From Stutzerimonas stutzeri (GTDB taxonomy: Bacteria > Pseudomonadota > Gammaproteobacteria > Pseudomonadales > Pseudomonadaceae), in contig NZ_PPXG01000004.1 of NCBI RefSeq assembly GCF_002909485.1, positions 1 to 64,000 of the forward strand: DNA of 64,000 bases, in the 5' to 3' direction. Below the pieces are notes generated by a model. The model was not told the origin of the DNA. It did not search any database and saw only the letters and a program-made list of their open reading frames with translations. The number at the start of each line of letters is the position of its first letter. Positions within the stretch are counted from its first letter, which is position 1. This document shows positions 12,007 to 19,210 of this stretch, piece after piece. The position numbers were made by a program, and so were the translations under genes.

Positions 12007-13448
12007 TGGACGAGCTTCGCATCCTCGTTGCTCGGCTTGGTTGGCCGTCAACGTCTACAAGGTGGTGGGCCATGCAGGAGCTGGCAGCTAGGCTGGGGGA
12101 GCCAGGTTCGAAGGCTGAGACCGAGTCCGTGCTTCTCCAAATGCTGAGCTCACGCCAGCTTGAGGCCGAAGTGGTCGAGATCCTGTGTATCTTCTGGATG
12201 GCGGTAAGAGCATGCGGCTACTCCCCCACTTCCAAGCTGGCTGAGAGCACTTCGAGGTCATCCATCCTTTCGGACCTCGTTCTGGAAAGCTGTGGTCTGT
12301 TGCCAGAGGGCGACGACGAAGCGCTGGAGGAGGTTCCCGAGGAGTTCGAGATACCCCAGGACTTTGACGGCGTGCAGGGCTCAGATTTGCCTCGGATCTT
12401 CCGAACTTCCTTGGGAAAGCTTGAGAGTCATACTGGGCTGCCGTTCGTCCGGCAGATGGCCTTTGAGTGGACGGCGAACCGCACCGCCTACCCAGACGCT
12501 CCGTTCCAAGGAGACCCCTGGCACTTCCTGAGGCCCATGGGCGAAGGTTTTGTCGGACAGCTATCCTCGCGGGCTGCTCTTCGCGCCATCTCCGCCTACC
12601 TTCGCACGCTGGCGGTTGCCGAAGATTTGTGGGGTATGCCAACGGATCTGGCGGAAGAAAGGGCTCTCTTGGCTTTACCTGTTCATCCGACCTTAGCCTT
12701 CCTCCGACCACTACGCCCTGTTTGGTTCCCTGCAACAACCGACTTCGACGGTGACACCGAGGCAATCGAAGCCTCCCTGCGAGCTCTGATTAGTCGCGTA
12801 GAGGCAGCGCGACCAAGTGACGAACTGATCGCGTTCAGTTCGCCAATCGTGATGTCGATCGAGAGGTGTGTGGAGGTCTCGATCGTTCGCTGGTCACAAG
12901 CGGCGGGCAGCGAGATCGCTGATGTGGATTTGGCTGTACATTTGGAGAACATCTGGTCCAGCGGGCGGATGCTTCGCAGTGCGGCGCCTGAGCCTCTGAG
13001 CACGACGACTCTTTTGATACCCCCCCATCTTGGCAGCCTAATAGATGGAAAGTGCAAGGCCTGGCCGCTTGCCGCGCCGCTCGATCTCGACCGCATAGGC
13101 TATCTTCAACACGATTTGTATCCGGGGCGGCTATTCCTTCCAACGCTCCCTGGCTGCGACCAGGCCGAGTTCACCCCTTGTGGTGGGCAGTTGGAGGTCA
13201 AGGTGGGCGAGCAGGTCATCGCTGATCTCTGTTACTGGAATGCGGGCTGGGGACCCGCACGCCCCATGCAGTTCGAAGGCAACTGTGGTGCCGCACTCAT
13301 TTCAAGAGGTACGAGCTATCGGGAAGCGGGGGGCTCAACGGAAGGGGCGGTTCGCTCGTTCTATCTTTGGCAGGTGCGAACACTGCACCGAGACAACACC
13401 TTTGACAGGTTTAACCAAGCGCTGGCTATGGGCGCTATGTTCGTCTAG
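12006..13448 (+). CDS. Unrecognised partner of the nuclease-STAND protein
   Basis: 480 aa from ATG 12006, one base overlapping the upstream stop. I do not recognise the family. The first 60 residues look HEAT-like (RWWAMQELAARLG, ETESVLLQMLSSRQLEAEVV). An acidic stretch (DDEALEEVPEEFEIPQDFD) follows near residue 110. The rest is mixed, ending in a glycine/tryptophan-rich part (CYWNAGWGPARPMQFEGNCG). No nuclease, protease, ATPase or membrane signature is visible. Coupling implies a fixed stoichiometry with the STAND protein: regulator, adaptor, target sensor or immunity-like factor are all possible. Confidence 0.75.
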   Translation: MDELRILVARLGWPSTSTRWWAMQELAARLGEPGSKAETESVLLQMLSSRQLEAEVVEILCIFWMAVRACGYSPTSKLAESTSRSSILSDLVLESCGLLPEGDDEALEEVPEEFEIPQDFDGVQGSDLPRIFRTSLGKLESHTGLPFVRQMAFEWTANRTAYPDAPFQGDPWHFLRPMGEGFVGQLSSRAALRAISAYLRTLAVAEDLWGMPTDLAEERALLALPVHPTLAFLRPLRPVWFPATTDFDGDTEAIEASLRALISRVEAARPSDELIAFSSPIVMSIERCVEVSIVRWSQAAGSEIADVDLAVHLENIWSSGRMLRSAAPEPLSTTTLLIPPHLGSLIDGKCKAWPLAAPLDLDRIGYLQHDLYPGRLFLPTLPGCDQAEFTPCGGQLEVKVGEQVIADLCYWNAGWGPARPMQFEGNCGAALISRGTSYREAGGSTEGAVRSFYLWQVRTLHRDNTFDRFNQALAMGAMFV

Positions 13449-13636
13449 TTAGTCCCAAATCACTGTTGATGGCCGTTTATGGCTCGGGCTGTGTAAAAAC
13501 CTCTGAGTTTTGCCGCTGGTTCGGAATCCCGAAGGGCCGTATTTGAGGCGCACGTAATCCCATCGAGCAAAGCTCCTGAAGGCATATCGTGTACCAGATG
13601 AACGAAGGCGTGCATGTACCCTGATTGGAGGCTTCG

Positions 13637-13951
13637 ATGAAGATCACAGCTATGGAACAGAGCAAATCGGTCAGTGATGTCCTGTGCGACATCTGCGGCG
13701 ATAGCACGCGCGTTGAAGGGCAAGGATTGCAATTTGGCACTCTTCGCGCCAGTTGGGGCTATGGCTCGGCTCATGATGGCGAGCGCTATGAGGTCCATCT
13801 GTGCGAGTCCTGTTTTTTCAGAACGCTTTTAGGTCTCAGACGTGAGCGGATGGTGAACTTCATGTTCAGTGATGAAGACCAAGATCTCAGCGACTTTGGG
13901 CGCGTTGCTCACGATGATTTTTTCAATGAGGGTGGTAGCTCGGCCACCTAA
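13637..13951 (+). CDS. Small four-cysteine (zinc-ribbon-like) protein
   Basis: A 104-aa protein with two CxxC knuckles, CDIC near residue 19 and CESC near 59, spaced as in a zinc ribbon. Between them lies a segment with LQFGTLRASWGYGSAHDGER. The C-terminus is acidic. Start ATG 13637 is chosen because GGAGG (13627-13631) stands 5 nt before it; the upstream in-frame TTG has no ribosome site. It lies between two defence-type operons, on the strand of the first, 188 bp downstream. The function is unknown; metal binding is inferred. Confidence 0.65.
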   Translation: MKITAMEQSKSVSDVLCDICGDSTRVEGQGLQFGTLRASWGYGSAHDGERYEVHLCESCFFRTLLGLRRERMVNFMFSDEDQDLSDFGRVAHDDFFNEGGSSAT

Positions 13952-14129
13952 TTCCCGGCTGTGGCAGCACCCAAGTCTAGCCTGCATCTCATCTTTAATT
14001 GTGAGATCAACGTCAGCTGAGGCGACGTGATCCCCTGCGCGGAGAGCACTAAACCAAACACGTCGAGGATGCATTGCCTGCTTAAATGGCTGAGTCCGTA
14101 GGGTACTTGCAATAGCAGGCGAATATTGA

Positions 14130-16559
14130 CTACCCGCGACTCTGTAGCCGAGCAGCCTGTTGAGCCTTTTGCTGTTCCCTTGCCACAGCCTGCTGCGCTA
14201 TCCGCTCCTGAATCTGGGTGTAGAGCTGAGCATGCTCATTGTCCCGATCAGCTACAGTGACCACCAGAGAATAGGGCTCCTTCTCTGCTGCAGAGGGGTT
14301 CCAGTCACGGTCTTGCCTGACCACGACCAAAAACCACTTTTCACCCGGTTTACACTGCCGAAGCGTCCAGCGTGAAGACTGGACCGTACCGCGGTTTCTC
14401 AGCTGGGCCGAGATGTCGCGATTGCTGGACTTGGCCTCCTTGAGCACCTCCGTCTCAGCCTTGAGTTCCTTGCTAAAGTGCTTCTGAACTTCGTCTAGCG
14501 AAGTGCCTACAGCCAAGCGATAGTTGATCTGAGTGGCCAAGTAATCAATTCTGGTAGTTCGGACTACTGGCGAGTAAGCCAATGTTATCGAGAGCTCACG
14601 TGTCCCACGAGCGGAACGCAGGTAGTCGTCCGGCAAAGGCAGCTCAAAGAACTGGCATCCGTCGTTTTCAATAGTCTCCTCCGACATCAGAACTACGACG
14701 TTATCGGAAGATCTGAAGAGGTCGGCCTCACTCACTACGCCATAGCCAGCGACATCTCTCGCCACATCACGCTTCCGAGTGGCTTTAGCCTCCTTGTAGC
14801 CCTTTCTGAACTCATTAGAAAACGTGGAAATAACCTCACCTGGAAGGTAGGCCTGATTGACCAGCATCGCGCGAAGCATATTCGCTGACGCAGTTGGATA
14901 TTCATTCAGCAAGCGCCCGGCCAAATGAGTGATGTATGGTGCCGCGAAGCTCGTTCCGCTAACTTCTTTGAAGATGGTGTTGCCTGCCCACTGATGGTTA
15001 AGCGTAAGTACACCCAGCCCCCGCATGTGCGGCGACCACTGAGCATTGGCCTGCCTCATGGGGCTGGCAAGGTTACCACCCGCCGCAACAAGCTCGGGCT
15101 TGAGCGCACCCTTAACCGAGGGGCCATGCCGAGTGAAAGGTGATGGTTGGTTTTCCGAGGCAGGCGAGAGCTGACTGATATCTGGATATTTCTGGCTGTC
15201 AAAAGTGGCGTTGTGCCGGGAGATGCTTCCCACCGTCAGCACCATCATTGCGGGTGCCGGATCGATGATTGCGCTTTGTTCTGCGACAAGATATTCGGGG
15301 TACTCGTCACGCCAGCTGTTTACCGGAACTGGAGGTTCTTCAGAGCCGCGGAAGTTACCCGTAGAGACCACAAACAAAATGTTATGCCGCCTTGAGAGGA
15401 CGTCCAGGATGTAGGCGAGCCCCCTGACATGAGCTCCATCGTACGGAGCATTATTGTTACCCAGGGAGAGATTGAAGATCCGACATCCAAGCTCGACGAA
15501 GTACTCAACCGCTTTCGTCAGTGATGCCTCAAGCGAGAGCTCGTCATAGATCGCATCGCCAGTATGCGGACACTTCTTCATCACCTTCCCATTGAAAATC
15601 CAGAGCTCCGGGCGCCAGAAATTTGAGTTGTTGCAGGCCTCTACGTCGCCATACAGGGCCACACCGGCTACAGCAGTACCATGTCCCGCCTGGTCATCGT
15701 CTCCTTCCTCATCCACAAAGGAGGCGCTTTCAGCCATCGCAGGTTTCAAGAGGGGGTGGTTCCCGTTGATACCACTGTCCAGAATGCAGACCCGTGCCGC
15801 ATCTGCGGCCGGTGCAGGTATGTTTCGAGGTAGCTCGTTGATATCCCGATTCAGCTGCTGAATGCTGATTCCGGTGGCGGGAATGAGATCAACAAGCCGG
15901 ACATCGCGGTGGTTCAGCAGTAGCTGTGCTTGTTCGGGCGTCACCTCAACCCGGTACATGAGCAAGCTGTCCAGATTCAGCTTGTCGAGCCTTTTAATGC
16001 GCTCCCCTGAGAGCCAGGCCTCGAAAGCATTTGTGAGTAGGATTCGCTTCGGGTGGCTCGCTACATAGACAGGCCATAGTTCGACATCAAGCTTGAAGGT
16101 GGGGGTGTCCGGAATCCCGATATGGGTGATCGCCCAGCTCTTCCGATCCTCCGCAGACCATGTCTCCACCCCTGCGATAGCCTCCAGAATCTGGCCATAG
16201 GTCAAGGCGTCGTCCATAACACCCAGCTTCGTCAGATGGTCAGCGAACTTGGCCAAACCTTCTTCTGTCGCGAAAACAACGCAAAGCTGTTTATCCTCCT
16301 GGCTGACGAACTCCAAGCCATGGACATCAAGGTTTGAGAAGTTGAGAGTGCCGTCGTATTTCAGTTTGAGGACGTAGGGAGAGTTAGCTGTCGAGCCGAT
16401 CTGCTTTTTGGCTTGCCCTTCAGCCGTAAGAAAGTAAGCATTGAGTTTCTGGCCATGCCCTCGACGATCTTCACGTTTGGTGAAGGGAGGGGGATTCTTG
16501 GTCCGGCGTGAGTTATCCAGAACTTCCCGTGCAATGTTCAGATGCTTGTAGGTAGCCAC
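14130..16559 (-). CDS. ietS: Subtilisin-like serine protease of an IetAS-type system
   Basis: An 809-aa cytoplasmic S8-family protease without a signal peptide. The catalytic triad is visible: Asp in ARVCILDSGINGNHPLL, His in DDDQAGHGTAVAG, Ser in VSGTSFAAPYITHLAG. The N-terminal 250 residues are an extra domain and the C-terminal 200 another, ending in a Gln-rich helix. GTG start at 16559 with AAGGAAG upstream. It follows a AAA ATPase gene by 25 bp on the same strand. Paired ATPase plus S8 protease genes are the IetA/IetS arrangement, first reported for plasmid maintenance/exclusion and later as an antiphage system. Protease activity is presumably gated by the ATPase; the target is unknown. 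Confidence 0.85.
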   Translation of the reverse strand: MATYKHLNIAREVLDNSRRTKNPPPFTKREDRRGHGQKLNAYFLTAEGQAKKQIGSTANSPYVLKLKYDGTLNFSNLDVHGLEFVSQEDKQLCVVFATEEGLAKFADHLTKLGVMDDALTYGQILEAIAGVETWSAEDRKSWAITHIGIPDTPTFKLDVELWPVYVASHPKRILLTNAFEAWLSGERIKRLDKLNLDSLLMYRVEVTPEQAQLLLNHRDVRLVDLIPATGISIQQLNRDINELPRNIPAPAADAARVCILDSGINGNHPLLKPAMAESASFVDEEGDDDQAGHGTAVAGVALYGDVEACNNSNFWRPELWIFNGKVMKKCPHTGDAIYDELSLEASLTKAVEYFVELGCRIFNLSLGNNNAPYDGAHVRGLAYILDVLSRRHNILFVVSTGNFRGSEEPPVPVNSWRDEYPEYLVAEQSAIIDPAPAMMVLTVGSISRHNATFDSQKYPDISQLSPASENQPSPFTRHGPSVKGALKPELVAAGGNLASPMRQANAQWSPHMRGLGVLTLNHQWAGNTIFKEVSGTSFAAPYITHLAGRLLNEYPTASANMLRAMLVNQAYLPGEVISTFSNEFRKGYKEAKATRKRDVARDVAGYGVVSEADLFRSSDNVVVLMSEETIENDGCQFFELPLPDDYLRSARGTRELSITLAYSPVVRTTRIDYLATQINYRLAVGTSLDEVQKHFSKELKAETEVLKEAKSSNRDISAQLRNRGTVQSSRWTLRQCKPGEKWFLVVVRQDRDWNPSAAEKEPYSLVVTVADRDNEHAQLYTQIQERIAQQAVAREQQKAQQAARLQSRG

Positions 16560-16584
16560 CGCTTCTTCCTTGAATTGTTATGAT

Positions 16585-17571
16585 TCAGGACTTCCTGAGA
16601 TCTTCTCTTGCAAGTGCGCTTTTCAGCTCTTTGAGGGTCAGAAACTCTTGCTCCCGCAGGATCATCCGCTTCGCGGCGCGACGTATAACTCGCTCAACAT
16701 CAGCTCCGCTCTTGCCCTTAAACTCCGTCAATACTTCCTTGTCGTCAATCTCAAATTGACGCCGGATTCCTCTCAGCTTCAGTGACAAAATATCTTTCAG
16801 TTGCTTCTCATCCGGGAGCGGAAATTCGATGGATTCATCAAATCGTCGCCAAATGGCAGTGTCCAGAATCTTCTCATGGTTAGTAGCAGCCAAGATCAAA
16901 CTGCGACCTTCGTATGAGTCCATCATCTGAAGCACTGCGTTTACTACACGTCGCAGCTCACCATGGTCGCCACTATCGCCGCGCTCTTTACCGATTGCAT
17001 CGAACTCATCGAATAGAACAACAAACGGATGCTGGGCAATAAAATCGAAGACCTTGCGAAGGTTGGCAGCCGTTTCACCAAGGAAAGACGAAACCAGCGC
17101 ATCCAATCGGACAATTGCCAAAGGTCGATCAAGTTCGAACGCTACTACCTCGGCTGCCAGTGTCTTTCCGCAGCCCGGTGGGCCGAAGAAAATCACCTTG
17201 CCCGCGGGCTTCATACCGTAGCTGCGGAGCACATCAGCACGACGGTTCTCTTCGAGTATCTCCTCTAGTGCAGCAGAGCTGCTGGGAGGGAGAATCACTT
17301 CATCAAGGGAGCGCTTAGGTGACCTTATGTCAAGCAGCGGTAAACCGCGCTCTTTATCTACGGGAACATCATAGTGAGTGCGTGATGTGCTACTAGATGC
17401 TTTGAAGTTCAAGTCGCTGCCGTAGAGGATTTGCTCTAGATCATTAGCGAGAAGATGGTGTTGTTTCTGCCGCTCTTCCTCGATAACAGCTTTAGAGGCA
17501 AGGCGAAACGCATCGGTATCACCTGCAGTGCCCGCTTTGAACAACTGGCGAAGAATTTTCCCATTGGCCAT
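16585..17571 (-). CDS. ietA: AAA ATPase of an IetAS-type system
   Basis: A 328-aa AAA-family ATPase: Walker A FFGPPGCGKTLAAEV, Walker B VVLFDEFDAIGKERG, sensor 1 LILAATNHEKILDTAIWRRF with the arginine finger region, and a C-terminal lid. The first 90 residues are a distinct helical N-domain. ATG 17571 is chosen over GTG 17580 since AGAGGG precedes it by 8 nt. It is the first gene of a two-gene operon with the protease downstream. In this family the ATPase is thought to sense or restrain; the pair is counted among antiphage systems. The gene is AT-richer than the core genes to the right. Confidence 0.85.
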   Translation of the reverse strand: MANGKILRQLFKAGTAGDTDAFRLASKAVIEEERQKQHHLLANDLEQILYGSDLNFKASSSTSRTHYDVPVDKERGLPLLDIRSPKRSLDEVILPPSSSAALEEILEENRRADVLRSYGMKPAGKVIFFGPPGCGKTLAAEVVAFELDRPLAIVRLDALVSSFLGETAANLRKVFDFIAQHPFVVLFDEFDAIGKERGDSGDHGELRRVVNAVLQMMDSYEGRSLILAATNHEKILDTAIWRRFDESIEFPLPDEKQLKDILSLKLRGIRRQFEIDDKEVLTEFKGKSGADVERVIRRAAKRMILREQEFLTLKELKSALAREDLRKS

Positions 17572-18003
17572 AGTCGCCACCCTCTGAGTTACCGCTATTT
17601 TATATTATATGTAGGTATTGATAAACCCAGTTGCGGCTACATAACTTGCAATAAATTGTTTCGCATTTTGATCTTCATGGTCAAGGACTCCATTCCTCAT
17701 TAAATAGCTAAACACACTTGAGATTAAAAGTTTGGAGTAGTGCGGCTAATATGGCAGTGTAGCCTAACTCACGTTCTAAAAACTTTAAATAACTAGCCTT
17801 CGAAATTCCGCCGAGCGGCAGAGCATCATGCCGCCTAGCGCCCAATCGCCAATGCTACCCAAGAGTGAGGCAATGGGCCTGCAGGCCTCAAAGCCTGCTA
17901 GGCAGCTGGAGTCTGATGCTTACGCAGCTTCTTCATCATCCGCCACCTCCTCGCCCATCGGGGCGGGCGGTCGTGATGGTTGGACTCGGTTTTACATTGG
18001 GCA
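17572..18003. other. AT-rich spacer upstream of ietA, with a candidate -10 and a short coding remnant
   Basis: 432 bp without an intact gene. For ietA on the minus strand a TATAAT lies at 17609-17604, about 33 bp before the start codon; no convincing -35 pairs with it. The part from about 17800 to 18000 has a different, GC-rich composition. On the minus strand an open stretch 17991-17923 would read NRVQPSRPPAPMGEEVADD and on to a stop, resembling a proline/acid-rich C-terminal tail from a mobile-element gene. A GCAGGC-CTCAAA-GCCTGC hairpin lies at 17881-17898. This looks like a patchwork junction. Confidence 0.45.
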
Positions 18004-18549
18004 CTATTCGCGCCCAGTTGCTTTTTGGTTTTTGAATATAGTTTCCAGCTTTGCGAGCTTTGGTGCTATTGATATCTGGCAGTATCTATTGCTTGGGTTC
18101 TTTGTGAAGAAGTCTTGGTGGTATTCCTCGGCTTCGAAGAATTCAGTTAACCTCTCTAAGGTGGTTGCCGTTGGGTTTTTCCAAAGGCCATTTTTTTCAG
18201 TTTCTAGTATTGCGGTTTTCGCGGTTACTAGCTGTTCGTCGCTATCATAAAATATGGCAGATCGATATTGGGTTCCAATATCTGCACCTTGCCTATTTAG
18301 AGTGGTTGGGTCATGTATTGCAAAGAAAATCTCAAGCAATTCGGATAGGCTGATTTTGCTACTATCAAATTCAATCTTTATTGCTTCGGCATGGCCTGTT
18401 TTGCCAGTGCATATATCATCATATGTTGGTGCGTTGAGGGTTCCCCCCGTGTAGCCACATTTCACAGACTGAACGCCCTTGATTCTCTTGAAGACTGGTT
18501 CAAGACACCAAAAGCAACCGCCTGCCAGTACTATTTTTTCGGTTTTCAT
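18004..18549 (-). CDS. msrA: Peptide methionine-S-sulfoxide reductase MsrA, acquired copy
   Basis: A 181-aa complete MsrA that reduces the S-epimer of methionine sulfoxide in proteins. The active-site motif GGCFWCLEPVF near residue 11 carries the catalytic Cys; GYTGGTLNAPTYDDICTGKT and GHAEAIKIEFD are family blocks; GTQYRSAIFY follows. No signal peptide, so cytosolic. The gene is much AT-richer than the core and its sequence is far from the resident msrA next door, so it came with the island. It lies 127 bp from the end of the truncated resident msrA and may replace its activity. Confidence 0.92.
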   Translation of the reverse strand: MKTEKIVLAGGCFWCLEPVFKRIKGVQSVKCGYTGGTLNAPTYDDICTGKTGHAEAIKIEFDSSKISLSELLEIFFAIHDPTTLNRQGADIGTQYRSAIFYDSDEQLVTAKTAILETEKNGLWKNPTATTLERLTEFFEAEEYHQDFFTKNPSNRYCQISIAPKLAKLETIFKNQKATGRE

Positions 18550-18676
18550 ACGGGTCTCTGTATAAAATTCAGGGGGCTGGGGTGCTGCCGATATGGGTGC
18601 AGTATGGCTGCTCTGCTGTCACGTAGATCGCCTGGCTGGGCTATAGCTATGCTGAGGCGCGCTAGCAATAGGATTC

Positions 18677-19099
18677 CTAGCATAGATTTACTCTTGACTG
18701 TCCTCCTAACCCGTGAGTCGGGTTGTGAGCCTCCCAGAAAACGCGTAACAGCGTACCGTAGTCGATCTGCTGAGGATCGAAGACCACCAGTACCGCCTCC
18801 GTATGCCCGGTAAGCCCAGAACAGACTTCATCGTACGTCGGGTTCGGGGTCAGGCCTCCGGCATAGCCGACAGCCGTCGTCCAGACTCCCGGCTGCTCCC
18901 AAAACCGGCGTTCCGCTCCCCAGAAGCAGCCCATGCCAAACACCGCCTGGCAAAGCCCTGCTGGAAAGGGTGGCTGCAGCGGGTTGCCATTGACGTAGTG
19001 GGCGGGGGGGACCGGTATGGGTGTCGAGCGGCCGGGCAAGGCCTGCTCGGCGGTGGGCAGTGCCTGTTTGTTGATCAGAATCTGCGAGCGTAGCGACAT
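18677..19099 (-). pseudogene. msrA: Resident msrA, 3' end lost at island junction
   Basis: The first about 128 codons encode the normal Pseudomonas MsrA N-terminus ([20 protein letters not shown], active site [33 protein letters not shown]). After WEAHNPT the sequence departs into about 12 unrelated codons ([12 protein letters not shown]) and stops, so the conserved GTQYRS block and the rest of a roughly 215-aa protein are missing. It is next to the dipA-type gene, as in other Pseudomonas. The break lies near 18710 and marks the right border of the accessory island. The catalytic Cys is present but the fold is incomplete, so I regard it as inactive. Confidence 0.85.
18708..18724. repeat. Palindrome at the island/msrA junction
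   Basis: AACCCG-TGAGT-CGGGTT is a 6-bp perfect inverted repeat with a 5-nt spacer lying at the point where msrA homology ends. One half falls in native msrA codons (for HNPT). Such a small dyad is what a site-specific recombinase crossover could look like, but no integrase gene and no second copy is visible here. Confidence 0.35.
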
Positions 19100-19210
19100 G
19101 CGAGCCTCGAGCGGGGAAGGTGGCTGACGAGCTAGGCTACAAAAGCCCGGGAGTCAGTGAAAGCGCCACGGCTACCACGCGTCGCAGAGTTCTGCGCAAA
19201 CGACTGGCGC

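Noticed and set aside
13490-13530. GGCTGTGTAAAAACCTC looking like another IS terminal repeat
   Set aside because: Only one short match, no opposite end, no target duplication and no transposase nearby.
13952-14129. ATCTCA...TGAGAT dyad between the two defence operons as a shared terminator
   Set aside because: Only 6 bp of stem and no T-run; too weak to call.
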